This document shows, in pieces, positions 40,085 through 50,161 of a DNA stretch of 64,000 nt. Made by a program: the position numbers and the translations under genes. Location of the stretch: NCBI GenBank assembly GCA_033762375.1, contig JANRLQ010000003.1:62001-126000 (forward strand). Direction: 5' to 3'. Position 1 is the stretch's first letter; each line of letters begins with the position of its first letter. The DNA comes from RDXT01 sp033762375. Lineage in GTDB: Bacteria > Bacteroidota > Bacteroidia > J057. The notes beneath the pieces were generated by a model, which searched no databases, was not told where the DNA came from, and was given only the letters and a program-made list of their open reading frames with translations.

Positions 40085-42985
40085 ATGTCTGACTTTCTCG
40101 ACCATATAGCCGAAGACCTGCACCGGGAATACGGCGATCAACTCCTCAACACCTGCCTGGTGGTTCCAACCCGCCGGGCAGTTATTTTTTTGCAGGAATC
40201 CCTGAGCCGCGCCTATGGCAGGCCCATCTGGGCGCCGGATATCCTGCCGATCCAGGATATGGTCCGTAAGGTCTCCGGACAGCAGTTTCCAGACACCCTG
40301 CCCCTGGTATTTGAGTTATATCAGGCCTACGGAGACGTGATGCGGCAGTCACAACCCAACTGGAGTGAACCATTTGAGCAGTTTTATCCCTGGGGTGAAA
40401 TGCTGGTCCGGGATTTTGATGAGGTGGACAAATACTGTGTGGATGCCCGACAGTTGTTTACCAACATCAGCGACCTCCGGGAGATTGATGATTTTTTTGC
40501 GCTGGAAGGTGAGGCGCTGGAGGCCGTGCGTTCATTTTGGAAGACCCTGCGGGGGGTAGCACAGGCGGATGACCAGGTCAGGGGTCGTTTTTTGAAGATA
40601 TGGGCTATCCTGGAGCCACTTTATGCGGGATACCGTGCCCGCCTGGCGGCGCGGCACCAGGCCTATGACGGGATGGTTTTCCGTCAGTTGGCGGATGACC
40701 TGCAGCAGGGGGTTACCACCCTCCCCTGGGAGCGATGTATTTTTATTGGGTTTAATGCCCTCTCCGAGGCTGAGGAGCGCATCATGCACCACCTCCTGCT
40801 CCAGGGTCAGGCCACCGTGTACTGGGATGTGGACCGGGTGTATTTTACGCCGCCGGGAGAGCGTCCGCAGCGCCAGCAAGACGAAGGACATATCGCCGGA
40901 GAGGAGCCCGGTAAGTTTATCCTGACCTACCACCGCCGGTGGGCAGCCCTAGACAGCCGTCTGGTCCTGCATGACATGGGCAGCAGCACCCGCGACCTGT
41001 ACCTGACCGGGGTGCCGCTGGGCACAGGCCAGGCCGCCTGGCTTGGCAACCTCCTCCGGGAGCTCCCGCCCGCTCCGGGCACCCTTCAGCGTCATGCCAT
41101 CGTCCTTGCAGACGAGAACCTCCTCTACCCCGTCCTCTATGCACTCCCGGAGGACATACGGGAGCTGAACATCACGATGGGATTTCCCCTTCGTCAGACC
41201 CATATCTACCACCTGCTCATGGCGCTGATGCAGCTCCTCCGCAACCAGCGGACCGAGGGCATTGTACGCATGTTTTCGCACCAGGACGTGACCGGCCTCC
41301 TCGCCAATCCGTACATACGCAGCGCTGCGCCTGAGATCACCAAACGACTGACTGAAGATATCACCCGCCAAAACCTGATTTTTGTGCCTGAAGGGCATAT
41401 TCGGGAGACACCAGGACTCCCCCCCCTGCTGCATGCTGTATTTAATACGCCCACACGCCTGACGGGAGAAGTACAGCTCTGGCTTGACTATCTGAACCAG
41501 GTATTCCTGCTCCTGCTGGCAGATGCACGGCAGCGGGAGGCCCGGATTGAGGCAGAATATATTTTTCAGTTTTATACCTGGTTCAACCAGTTGCAAGAGG
41601 TTCTCAGCACCTACCGTCCCCAGCTCAGCCCCGGCGGATTTGCGGGGTTGTTTCGGGAGGCACTTCAAAAAGCCCGGATCCCTTTTGAAGGCGAACCCCT
41701 CCAGGGCATTCAGCTCATGGGGTTTCTGGAGACCCGGGTGCTTGACTTTGAGGTGGTGTATATCCTGGCAGCCAATGAGGGGTACCTGCCCAATACTGCC
41801 TCCGGCAACAGTTTTATCCCGCTCAACCTCCGGAAAGGTTTTGGACTGCCGACTTCCGCCGAAAAAGACGCGATCTATGCCTATCACTTCTACCGCCTGA
41901 TCCAGCGGGCCCGGACCGTACACCTGATCTATGACTCTGTGACTGAGTCAGATGGAGAGCAGCGGGAAGAAAGCCGGTTTATCCGGCAGTTGCGGTATTT
42001 TTTTCGCCATCATCCCACCATCCGGATTCACGAGCGTACGGTATCGGCCCCGTCTGTCCGGGTAGCCCCGGTCCCCATCAGGATCGAAGCCACTGATACT
42101 ACCCGTGCCCAACTTATCGCCCGGTATGTAGCAGGTGAAGGGGCCTTATCTCCGAGTGCCCTGACCACGTGGCGCACCTGCGGTTTGCAATTTTACTTCC
42201 GCTATCTCCTCGGACTGCGGGAGGCGGAGACGGTAGAAGAAACCATGGAGAGCAATACCTTCGGCAGCATCCTCCACCTGGCGATGGAACTGCTGTACAG
42301 GCCGTATATAGGCGTATTACTGACTCCGGGACATTTCGGGCACTTGCGTACACAGGTGGAGCCGGCCCTGGAGGCGGCTTTTGCGCAGCACAACCTGGAC
42401 TGGCATACCCTCCGGGGCAAAAACGCCTTGCTCCGCAACGTACTGACCACCCTGTGCCAGGACCTGCTCATCCAGGATGCCAGTTCGCATCCGTTCCGGA
42501 TCGAAGCCCTGGAGGCGGCCCGCGCCTACGAGCATACCATTCCGGTCGGGGGACAAGCCTGGCGGCTCAGCGGCACCCTGGATCGGGTGGACTACCTCCC
42601 GGATCAGGACTGCTACCGCATCGTAGATTATAAAACCGGGCGGGTGACCCTGCCGGGCACCGGACAAAACCTGATCGCGGCCATATTTACAGATAAACCT
42701 GATGGTTACAAAGAAGCGTTTCAGGGACTGATGTATGCCTGGCTCTACCGCCAGCAATATCCTGAGCGACAGGTACAAGTCGGATTTTATGTCCTGCAGC
42801 ACCGCCAGGAAGGCATGAAATACCTCCGGAAGGAAGCGGTGATACCAGATGAGTTGCTGATACAGTTTGAGCAGGAAGTCTCACAGCTTATCACCCACCT
42901 CAGGGAAGGGCCTTATGAGCAGACACCGGAGGTAGCACACTGTGTGTATTGTCCCTACAATGTCATGTGCAACCGTACCCGCTAG
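40085..42985 (+). CDS. AddB-like PD-(D/E)XK nuclease with probable iron-sulfur cluster
   Basis: 966 residues. The N-terminal part resembles inactivated UvrD-like helicase folds (VVPTRRAVIFLQESL, then LPIQDMVRKVSG). The C-terminal part is a RecB-family nuclease: PSALTTWRTCGLQFYFRYLLG, FGSILHLAME, GTLDRVDYL and the core RIVDYKTGRV. Cys699 together with Cys953, Cys956 and Cys962 (motif CVYCPYNVMC) reproduces the four-cysteine 4Fe-4S arrangement of AddB. Such proteins work with an AddA helicase-nuclease in double-strand break resection; no addA is in the window. It lies 40 bases after the AT-hook gene and may share its transcript. Stop is one base from the convergent nadC stop. Confidence 0.85.
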   Translation: MSDFLDHIAEDLHREYGDQLLNTCLVVPTRRAVIFLQESLSRAYGRPIWAPDILPIQDMVRKVSGQQFPDTLPLVFELYQAYGDVMRQSQPNWSEPFEQFYPWGEMLVRDFDEVDKYCVDARQLFTNISDLREIDDFFALEGEALEAVRSFWKTLRGVAQADDQVRGRFLKIWAILEPLYAGYRARLAARHQAYDGMVFRQLADDLQQGVTTLPWERCIFIGFNALSEAEERIMHHLLLQGQATVYWDVDRVYFTPPGERPQRQQDEGHIAGEEPGKFILTYHRRWAALDSRLVLHDMGSSTRDLYLTGVPLGTGQAAWLGNLLRELPPAPGTLQRHAIVLADENLLYPVLYALPEDIRELNITMGFPLRQTHIYHLLMALMQLLRNQRTEGIVRMFSHQDVTGLLANPYIRSAAPEITKRLTEDITRQNLIFVPEGHIRETPGLPPLLHAVFNTPTRLTGEVQLWLDYLNQVFLLLLADARQREARIEAEYIFQFYTWFNQLQEVLSTYRPQLSPGGFAGLFREALQKARIPFEGEPLQGIQLMGFLETRVLDFEVVYILAANEGYLPNTASGNSFIPLNLRKGFGLPTSAEKDAIYAYHFYRLIQRARTVHLIYDSVTESDGEQREESRFIRQLRYFFRHHPTIRIHERTVSAPSVRVAPVPIRIEATDTTRAQLIARYVAGEGALSPSALTTWRTCGLQFYFRYLLGLREAETVEETMESNTFGSILHLAMELLYRPYIGVLLTPGHFGHLRTQVEPALEAAFAQHNLDWHTLRGKNALLRNVLTTLCQDLLIQDASSHPFRIEALEAARAYEHTIPVGGQAWRLSGTLDRVDYLPDQDCYRIVDYKTGRVTLPGTGQNLIAAIFTDKPDGYKEAFQGLMYAWLYRQQYPERQVQVGFYVLQHRQEGMKYLRKEAVIPDELLIQFEQEVSQLITHLREGPYEQTPEVAHCVYCPYNVMCNRTR

Positions 42986-42986
42986 C

Positions 42987-43874
42987 CTAACGACGGATCG
43001 CCTTCAGGCTGATATCCATGCTCCGGTAGGAGTGTGTCAGGGCCCCCATGGAAAGATAGGTGACGCCGGTCAGGGCGACTTCCCGCACCTGTTCCAGCCC
43101 GATCCCGCCGGATGCCTCGGTCTCTGCGCGTCCTGCGATATAGGTGACACAGGTTTTGAGCAGGTCAGGGGTCATATTGTCGAGCAGGATACGATCTGCC
43201 CCGCCTGCGGCAATGATCTCCTGCACCTCGCCCAGGGTACGAGCCTCAACCTCTATGGGAAGAGATAACCCATGCGCCTGCAGATAGGTCTTGCAGGCCT
43301 GCATGGCAGCCTGTATCCCACCTGCAAAGTCTGTATGATTATCCTTGATCATGACCATATCATACAGTCCCATACGGTGATTGACACCTCCGCCGATCCG
43401 CACGGCCCACTTCTCCATGTGCCGGAAGAGCGGGGTGGTTTTGCGGGTATCCAGCACGCGGCAGGCCGTCCCTTCAAGCCGCCTGACAACCTCGCGGGTC
43501 AGCGTCGCCACCCCGCTCATGCGCTGGAGAATATTCAGACAGACACGCTCAGCCTGAAGAATCGAACGGGGATCCCCTGTCACATAAAAAGCAATATCAC
43601 CGGGACGGGCTTCTGCCCCATCCTCCATCAGGGGCTCCATCTGCAGGGCAGGATCTACCTCTGCAAATACCATCCGGGCAGCGGCTACGCCCGCCAGCAC
43701 GCAGGGTTCCTTGATCAGGCACCGTGCCGTAGCGGTATGCCCCGCCGGAATGGTGGATAAACTTGTATAGTCGCCCGGCCCGATGTCCTCTGAGAGGGCG
43801 GCCCGGATGATCCGCAGGGTTTCAGGATGTGCTGCCAGCGCCTCGTTTTCGGCAGGGGCTACATAAGATGCCAT
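42987..43874 (-). CDS. nadC: Quinolinate phosphoribosyltransferase (nicotinate-nucleotide pyrophosphorylase)
   Basis: 295 residues, normal for NadC. It converts quinolinate and PRPP to nicotinate mononucleotide in de novo NAD synthesis. Motifs include EDIGPGDYTSLSTIPAG near the start, LNILQRMSGVAT, DTRKTTP, GGGVNHRMGLYDMVMIKDNH (substrate and PRPP site) and VEVEARTLGEVQEI, with the late LLDNMTPD and SGGI. It ends one base from the AddB-like stop, in the tail-to-tail arrangement. No nadA or nadB is nearby. Confidence 0.96.
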   Translation of the reverse strand: MASYVAPAENEALAAHPETLRIIRAALSEDIGPGDYTSLSTIPAGHTATARCLIKEPCVLAGVAAARMVFAEVDPALQMEPLMEDGAEARPGDIAFYVTGDPRSILQAERVCLNILQRMSGVATLTREVVRRLEGTACRVLDTRKTTPLFRHMEKWAVRIGGGVNHRMGLYDMVMIKDNHTDFAGGIQAAMQACKTYLQAHGLSLPIEVEARTLGEVQEIIAAGGADRILLDNMTPDLLKTCVTYIAGRAETEASGGIGLEQVREVALTGVTYLSMGALTHSYRSMDISLKAIRR

Positions 43875-44178
43875 AACTTTTGTAACAGATTGAGCTTACA
43901 TACAGCGGGTGAATATACTCATAGTTCTGCATCAGCAGCGCTGGCGCTGGCGATAAACACCGGTGTACAAGTCTATTTGATGGAATCTGTCGAAAAAATC
44001 CGGGTTTTCAGCGTATAAAAACCATTGTACAGCCCGATGAGTTACGCAGGGTGCCTATATTTACCAGACATATCATGAAACACCCTACCATCACGCCCTT
44101 CAGATATGGATTTCGGCGCTGTTTGTAACCTGATCCATCAGGAAGCAGCCCTTACTATCAACACTTTATTACCCAGAC
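43875..44178. other. Divergent intergenic region of nadC and the efflux operon
   Basis: About 300 bases carrying promoters for both directions. I find no gene and no exact TAnnTTTG element near either start; TATATTTA at about 44053 is a near match but lies 120 bases from the adaptor start. No operator could be recognised and no regulator gene is adjacent. Confidence 0.35.
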
Positions 44179-45270
44179 ATGCGTTTTTCTGACTTGTACG
44201 GTACTACGCTTCTTGACATCCGTAAAGGGATCGCGGCATGTATGATCCTGATACTGGCTGGTTGCGGCGGAGAAAAATCTGCTCCGGCGGCTTCTGCTCC
44301 CGGCGGGCCTGCCCCTGCCCTGGCTGTTAAGGTAGCCATTATCCAGCCCCGCGTCCTAAACAATACCATTGCTTCTACGGGCACCCTGCTGGCCAATGAA
44401 GAAGTAGAGCTTCGCAGCGAAATCTCCGGCCGCATCACCCGGATCAATTTTCAGGAGGGCCAAACGGTACCCGCAGGCAAGGTGCTGGTCAATATCAACG
44501 ACAGTGAGCTTCAGGCCCAGCTCAAAAAATCCCTCCTCCGGGAAGAGCAACTGGCTGATGATGAGGCCCGCCGGAAACAGCTCCTGGACCTGAAAAGTAT
44601 CAGCGAGGAAGAATACGAACAAGCCTACAACCAGCTCCAACTGGCACGGTCAGAGACTGAGCTGATCCGCTCCCAACTGGAAAAAACGGTCATCGAAGCG
44701 CCATTTTCAGGGCGAATAGGCCTCCGGGGGGTAAGTCAGGGGGGATTTGTGACCCCGGCCAGCCCCATCGCCCTCCTGCAGCAACTTGATCCGATCAAGA
44801 TTGAGTTTTCCATCCCCGAAAAATACAGCCAGCTCCTCCAGCCAGGTGCCATGGTTACTTTTTTCCTCAACGGCGAAAAAACACCCCATCAGGCCAGCGT
44901 GTATGCCGTCGAATCCAAGATTGACGCTGAAACCCGCACCCTGCGGGTACGCGCCCGCTGCGCCAACCCCGGCGGCCATATGGTGCCCGGCTCATTTGCC
45001 CGGATAGAACTGACTCTGTCGCGTATCCCGGAGGCCCTGCTGATACCGGCAGAAGCCATTATCCCCGATGCCAGCGGCGAAAAAGTCTTATTAATGCGGG
45101 GGGGAAAAGCTGTTTCTACCCCCATCACAACAGGTACCCGTACAGAACGGGAAGTGCAGGTCACGAATGGGATCAAACCCGGGGACACCCTGATCACCAC
45201 CGGCCTGATGTTGCTGCGCCCAGGCGCACCGGTTCAGATTCAGGAGGTTGTTACCTCTGCTGCGGAGTAA
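44179..45270 (+). CDS. RND efflux periplasmic adaptor (membrane fusion protein), lipoprotein
   Basis: 363 residues. Lipobox LAGC gives a lipidated Cys29, followed by a Pro/Ala linker. The architecture is that of the AcrA/MexA family: beta-barrel strand and lipoyl half (LRSEISGRITRINFQEGQTV), a helical hairpin (about 110-170, EEQLADDEARRKQLLDLKS), the second lipoyl half (VIEAPFSGRIGLRGVSQGGFV) and a barrel and membrane-proximal domain (FSIPEKYSQLL ... RTLRVRARCANPGG). It links the inner-membrane pump to TolC. It is the first gene of a three-gene operon, 33 bases before the pump. Confidence 0.93.
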   Translation: MRFSDLYGTTLLDIRKGIAACMILILAGCGGEKSAPAASAPGGPAPALAVKVAIIQPRVLNNTIASTGTLLANEEVELRSEISGRITRINFQEGQTVPAGKVLVNINDSELQAQLKKSLLREEQLADDEARRKQLLDLKSISEEEYEQAYNQLQLARSETELIRSQLEKTVIEAPFSGRIGLRGVSQGGFVTPASPIALLQQLDPIKIEFSIPEKYSQLLQPGAMVTFFLNGEKTPHQASVYAVESKIDAETRTLRVRARCANPGGHMVPGSFARIELTLSRIPEALLIPAEAIIPDASGEKVLLMRGGKAVSTPITTGTRTEREVQVTNGIKPGDTLITTGLMLLRPGAPVQIQEVVTSAAE

Positions 45271-45303
45271 GTTCTCTTCCGGATTTTTTCAAACCAGGTA
45301 GCC

Positions 45304-48300
45304 ATGAGCATTTCATCCACTTCTATTGACCGGCCTGTACTGGCCTCCGTCTTTTCGATTGTCCTCCTGCTATTCGGGGGCATCGGGTTCTATTTTCTGG
45401 GCATACGGGAATATCCCAGCGTGGACCCGCCTGTCGTCACCGTTTCTACCAACTATACCGGTGCCAATGCCGAGGTCATCGAATCCCAGATTACCGAACC
45501 CCTCGAAGAAAGTATCAATGGCATAGCCGGGATCCGCTCACTCAACTCCGTCAGCAGTGACGGGCGCTCTACGGTCACCGTGGAGTTTGAACTGGGGGTC
45601 AACCTGGAGGACGCTGCCAATGACGTCCGGGACCGGGTGTCACGTGCCATCCGCAACCTTCCGGTAGATACGGATCCCCCGGTAGTCACCAAGTCTGACG
45701 CCAACGCCGACCCGATTGTATCGATCACCCTCCAGAGCAGCCAGCGTACCCTCCTGGAATTGAGTGAAATCGCCAATAACCAATTTAAGGAACGCTTCCA
45801 GACTGTACCCGGCGTGAGTGAGGTCCGGATATGGGGCGAAAAACGGTACGCCATGAAACTCCTCATGGATCCTGCCCGGCTGGCTGCCTACGGGCTCACC
45901 CCCCTGGACGTGCGCAATGCCCTCAACCGAGAAAACGTGGAGTTGCCCTCCGGACGTATTGAAGGGTATAACACCGAACTTTCGATCCGGACCTTTGGGC
46001 GTCTGACCACACCCGAGGACTTTAATGACCTGATTATCAGCGAGACCAACGGTGCCGTGATCCGGTTTCGCGACATCGGGAGTGCGGTATTGGCCCCCGA
46101 AAACGAACGCAGCATCCTCCGGGGTAATGGAGGCCTGCCGATGCTGGGAGTTGCCGTCACGCCTCAGCCGGGCTCTAACTATATCGCCATCGCCGATGAA
46201 ATTTATAAGCGGGTAGAACAAATCAAACGGGAACTGCCTGCCGACATTGAGCTTGGGGTGGCCCTGGATACCACCACCTCCATCCGCAAAGCTATCACGG
46301 AGGTAGAAGAAACCATCCTGATCTCATTTGGCCTCGTCGTGCTGGTGATTTTTATCTTCCTGCGGCAATGGCGTACGACCCTGATCCCGGTGATTGCCAT
46401 TCCTATCTCGCTGATCTCAGGGTTTTTTATCATGTACGTGGCGGGATTTTCGATTAATATCCTGACCCTGCTGGGGATTGTCCTCGCGACCGGCCTGGTG
46501 GTGGACGATGCCATTGTGGTGATGGAAAACATCTACAGCAAAATCGAAAAAGGCATGAATCCCCGGATGGCCGGTCATGAAGGGGCCCGCGAGATCTTTT
46601 TTGCGGTTATCTCCACGACTGTCACCCTGGCAGCGGTATTCCTCCCGATTATTTTCCTTCAGGGCCTGACCGGGCGTTTGTTTCGGGAGTTTGGGGTAGT
46701 AGTAGCCGGTACCGTTGTTATATCTGCATTTGTCTCGCTGACCCTGACCCCGATGATGAGTGCCCGTATGCTGCGCCACGAGACCAGTACCCGGAGTTTC
46801 TACGCAGTCACCGAGCGATTTTTTCAGGGAATGATCGAAGGATACAGACGCAGCCTGACAGCATTTATGAAAAATCGCTGGCTGGCATTGGGCATGATGC
46901 TGATCTCATTTGGCATTATCTGGGTGGTAGGACGACAGATTCCCTCCGAGCTGGCCCCGATGGAAGACAAAAGCCGTCTCCAGCTGGTCTCTACTGCTCC
47001 GGAAGGCACCTCTTACGAAAAAATGGATGCCTATGTCCAGCAATTGATCCAACTGGCTGATACACTGCCGGAAAAACGTGCCATTCTCTCGGTCACCTCT
47101 CCGGGATTTGGGGCCTCGGTTTCCGTCAACTCCGGATTTGTGCGGGTGAGCCTCATAGACCCGGAGGAGCGGGAGCGCTCACAGCAGGAGATTGCGGATT
47201 ATTTTTCCAAAACCCTCCGGCAGTTCAATTTTGCACGGGCCTTTGTGGTGCAGGAGCCTACGATCGGCGGGGGGCGCAACAGCGGCCTGCCAGTGCAATT
47301 TGTGATTCAGGCGACGGACTTTGAGCAGCTCAAAGCTGCCCTGCCCAAGTTTATGGAGCGTGCCCAGCGGGACCCTGCCTTCCAGGTCGTGGACCTCAAC
47401 CTGAAGTTTAACAAACCTGAACTCACCGTCGAGATAGACCGGGACCGTGCCCGCAGCCTTGGTGTTACGGTGCGGGATGTAGCGGAGACGATCCAGTTGC
47501 TTTTCAGCGGACAGCGGTTTGGGTATTTTATCCTCAACTCCAAGCAGTACCAGGTGATCGGGCAGGCTGACCGCCCCAACCGGGACGCTCCGCTGGACCT
47601 CAGCTCTGTGTACGTGCGCAACAACCGGGGCGAACTGATCCAGATGGACAACCTGGTGACATTTGACCGGCGCACTACCCCGCCGCAGTTGTTCCGGTAC
47701 AACCGCTACGTGTCGGCAACAGTCTCTGCAGGACTGGCACCCGGCGTAACCCTTGGGCAGGGTATCGAGGTCATGAACCAGATTGCGGATGAAGTACTGG
47801 ATGACAGCTATACCACCGCCCTGGCAGGGGTATCCAAAGAATTTGCAGAGAGCTCCAACAGCCTGTTGTTTGCCTTTGTGCTGGCCCTGGTCCTGATCTA
47901 CCTGATCCTGGCAGCACAGTTTGAGAGTTTCAGTGATCCGCTGATCATCATGCTGACCGTACCACTGGCCCTGGCAGGGGCCGTTTTGTCGCTGTGGATG
48001 TTTGGGCAGACCCTCAATATCTTCAGCCAGATCGGGGTCATCGTTCTGATCGGACTGGTGACCAAAAACGGGATTTTGATCGTGGAGTTTGCCAACCAGC
48101 GCAAACTTGCAGGGCTGGGGCTGCGGGAAGCCGCGATAGACGCATCGGCACAGCGCCTCCGTCCGATCCTGATGACCAGCCTGGCCTCCGTCCTGGGTGC
48201 GCTGCCGATCGCACTGGCCCTGGGTGCTTCTGCCCAAAGCCGGGTTTCGATGGGTATCTCTATTGTGGGCGGGTTGCTTTTTTCGCTCCTGCTGACCCTT

Positions 48301-48399
48301 TATGTTATCCCGGTTTTGTACACCTTCCTTTCCCGCCAGCAAGCCCATACGCCCCAAGCGCCTTCTGAACCTTCACATTCCGAACCCCTTATCGCATGA
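45304..48399 (+). CDS. RND multidrug efflux pump, HAE1 (AcrB-like) family
   Basis: 1,031 residues, standard for an RND pump, with two repeats of a long porter loop between transmembrane helices. Clear landmarks are the N-terminal helix SVFSIVLLLFGGIGFYFLG, the helix-4 proton-relay motif GLVVDDAIVVMENI (two essential Asp), NNQFKERFQTVPGVSEV in the porter domain, and in the second half AAQFESFSDPLIIMLTVPLALAG and VTKNGILIVEF. It exports drugs or other amphiphiles by proton antiport through the adaptor and TolC. It overlaps the TolC gene by 4 bases. Substrates cannot be inferred. Confidence 0.95.
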   Translation: MSISSTSIDRPVLASVFSIVLLLFGGIGFYFLGIREYPSVDPPVVTVSTNYTGANAEVIESQITEPLEESINGIAGIRSLNSVSSDGRSTVTVEFELGVNLEDAANDVRDRVSRAIRNLPVDTDPPVVTKSDANADPIVSITLQSSQRTLLELSEIANNQFKERFQTVPGVSEVRIWGEKRYAMKLLMDPARLAAYGLTPLDVRNALNRENVELPSGRIEGYNTELSIRTFGRLTTPEDFNDLIISETNGAVIRFRDIGSAVLAPENERSILRGNGGLPMLGVAVTPQPGSNYIAIADEIYKRVEQIKRELPADIELGVALDTTTSIRKAITEVEETILISFGLVVLVIFIFLRQWRTTLIPVIAIPISLISGFFIMYVAGFSINILTLLGIVLATGLVVDDAIVVMENIYSKIEKGMNPRMAGHEGAREIFFAVISTTVTLAAVFLPIIFLQGLTGRLFREFGVVVAGTVVISAFVSLTLTPMMSARMLRHETSTRSFYAVTERFFQGMIEGYRRSLTAFMKNRWLALGMMLISFGIIWVVGRQIPSELAPMEDKSRLQLVSTAPEGTSYEKMDAYVQQLIQLADTLPEKRAILSVTSPGFGASVSVNSGFVRVSLIDPEERERSQQEIADYFSKTLRQFNFARAFVVQEPTIGGGRNSGLPVQFVIQATDFEQLKAALPKFMERAQRDPAFQVVDLNLKFNKPELTVEIDRDRARSLGVTVRDVAETIQLLFSGQRFGYFILNSKQYQVIGQADRPNRDAPLDLSSVYVRNNRGELIQMDNLVTFDRRTTPPQLFRYNRYVSATVSAGLAPGVTLGQGIEVMNQIADEVLDDSYTTALAGVSKEFAESSNSLLFAFVLALVLIYLILAAQFESFSDPLIIMLTVPLALAGAVLSLWMFGQTLNIFSQIGVIVLIGLVTKNGILIVEFANQRKLAGLGLREAAIDASAQRLRPILMTSLASVLGALPIALALGASAQSRVSMGISIVGGLLFSLLLTLYVIPVLYTFLSRQQAHTPQAPSEPSHSEPLIA

Positions 48400-49763
48400 T
48401 CTTGCGCCACCCCAGCGTTATTTCGTCTGTAGCGGACCCGATCCGGCACCGGCTCCGGCGGGTTCTGAGCAGTCTGGCCCTGCTTGCGGCTGTAGGCACG
48501 TCCGCTGCCCAGTCAGATACCCTCACCCTCGAAGCAGCCCTGAACACGGGGCTGGAAGCCAGCTACGGCATCCGGATAGCCCGTAATAATCAGTCTATTG
48601 CCACAGAAGCCAATACACCGGGTGCGGCTGGCATGCTCCCCACTGTAGGATGGACCACCGGTCAGAATGCTGCCTTCAACAATACCCGGCTCCAGTTTTT
48701 CAGCGGAGAAGAAAGAGTCGTCAACTGGGCCCGCTCGCTCAACTTCACCACCAGCGTCCAGCTCAACTGGACCTTGTTTGATGGGTTTGCGATGTATGTA
48801 AACCGGGACCGCCTGACCGAGTTTGAAGCCCTCCAACCGGTCCTTATCCGGCAGCAGGTAGCCCAGACCGCCTACCAGATCACGCTGGCCTACTACGCCA
48901 TCGTGAACCAGGAAGAGCTGCTCCGTGTGCTGCGTGAGAGTCTGGCCCTCTCTGCAGAACGTCGCCAGCTGGCCACCGGCAAACTCCGCATCGGCGCCGG
49001 ATCTGAGTTGTCCCTGCTTCAGGCACGGGTGGACTTTAATACGGACAGCTCGGCCATCGTGCGGCAGGAGGCACTCCTCCGCCAGTCTCGGGCCAGGCTC
49101 AACCGCCTCATGCTCCTGCCACCGGATTCGCAGGTGAATGTCGTCCGGTATATCCCCCTCAATGACCAGCTCACCCTGGCAACCCTCGAAAACCTGACCC
49201 TCACTGAAAACCCAGATCTCATGCTGGCCCTGGCTGATATCCGGCTGGCGGAGCTGGATATCCGCCAGGCACGGGCCGGTCTCTATCCGTCCCTGAATAT
49301 GTCCACCGGTGTAGGATTTTCGCGGTCGTCCAACCAGGCCGGGGTCCTGCAATCCAACCGGGGCTACGGCCCCTCCGGTGCCCTGACGCTGTCCTACAAC
49401 TTGTTTGACGGGGGGCAGGTCCGCCGCAATATCTCCCGCTCTGAGTATCTGCTGGAAAACCGCACCTTTGCCTACGAGTCGCTGCGCGAAGACCTCCGGA
49501 CTGACCTGTATGTACAGTACCAGGCCTATCGCTCCAGCCTGGACCTGATCGGGATCGAGGCCGCCAACCTGGAGATCGCCCGCCAAACGGCCCGGATTGC
49601 CGCCGGCAAGTACCGCCTCGGTGCAGCCAATGACCTGGAGGTGCGGCAGGCACAGGTAAACCTGGTCGAGGCCGAAAACCGCCTCCTCTCAGCCCGGTAT
49701 GCGGCGAAAGTGGCCGAAACGGACCTCCTCCTCCTCGCTGGCACCCTTCAGGGAGATAATTGA
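48396..49763 (+). CDS. TolC-family outer-membrane efflux channel
   Basis: 455 residues with a signal peptide after an extended N-terminus (LSSLALLAAVGTSAAQ). Two outer-membrane efflux protein repeats are visible: about 40-230 (LEAALNTGLEASYGIRIARNN ... ELSLLQARVDFNTDSSAIV) and about 260-450 (NPDLMLALADIRLAELDIRQA ... DLEVRQAQVNLVEAENRLL). It starts with an ATGA overlap on the pump stop and ends at a strong terminator, completing a full tripartite export system in one operon. Confidence 0.94.
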   Translation: MILRHPSVISSVADPIRHRLRRVLSSLALLAAVGTSAAQSDTLTLEAALNTGLEASYGIRIARNNQSIATEANTPGAAGMLPTVGWTTGQNAAFNNTRLQFFSGEERVVNWARSLNFTTSVQLNWTLFDGFAMYVNRDRLTEFEALQPVLIRQQVAQTAYQITLAYYAIVNQEELLRVLRESLALSAERRQLATGKLRIGAGSELSLLQARVDFNTDSSAIVRQEALLRQSRARLNRLMLLPPDSQVNVVRYIPLNDQLTLATLENLTLTENPDLMLALADIRLAELDIRQARAGLYPSLNMSTGVGFSRSSNQAGVLQSNRGYGPSGALTLSYNLFDGGQVRRNISRSEYLLENRTFAYESLREDLRTDLYVQYQAYRSSLDLIGIEAANLEIARQTARIAAGKYRLGAANDLEVRQAQVNLVEAENRLLSARYAAKVAETDLLLLAGTLQGDN

Positions 49764-49787
49764 TCCCAATCCGAATATACTATGTGC

Positions 49788-49818
49788 CTCCCTGCCGCCT
49801 GGCAGGGAGATTTTTTTT
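49788..49818 (+). terminator. Rho-independent terminator of the efflux operon
   Basis: CTCCCTGCC and its perfect complement (49788-49796 and 49801-49809) with loop GCCT are followed by A and eight Ts, 25 bases after the TolC-family stop. Confidence 0.93.
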
Positions 49819-50161
49819 GGGCGGAGTGTGGATGACGTGCCATGGTTATACCCGTGACTGCCCTGCCGACAGCTCTGCGGGAGGCCGAGAGACCCAGCAG
49901 GGGCTCCGGCCTTACACCTCGCCGCCTGGTATATCACCCCAATTCCTTACACGATATTTATATGCTTGATTTTTAATGTATTACAATTAATTTGATTATC
50001 TATCCAGCAACAGTGCATGGTACTTATTCCCGTTGTACCAACCTGCTCCGAAATAGATGTCCCAACAGTCATTTTTCATACTTAATCAGCAATTTGAATA
50101 TTCTAAAAAATGGAATATATGCTTAATTTTGAGAAATCTAACACCTCAATTATAAGACAAA
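49819..50161. other. Intergenic region with AT-rich promoter half
   Basis: No gene seen. The first 130 bases are GC-rich without features; from about 49960 to 50161 the sequence is strongly AT-rich and carries the -7 element of the next gene. Confidence 0.4.
50124..50131 (+). promoter_or_regulatory. Bacteroidota-type -7 element upstream of the T9SS cargo gene at 50162
   Basis: TAATTTTG matches TAnnTTTG and ends 30 bases before the start codon. A TTTG at 50093-50096 exists but is about 27 bases upstream, further than the usual spacing. Confidence 0.45.
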
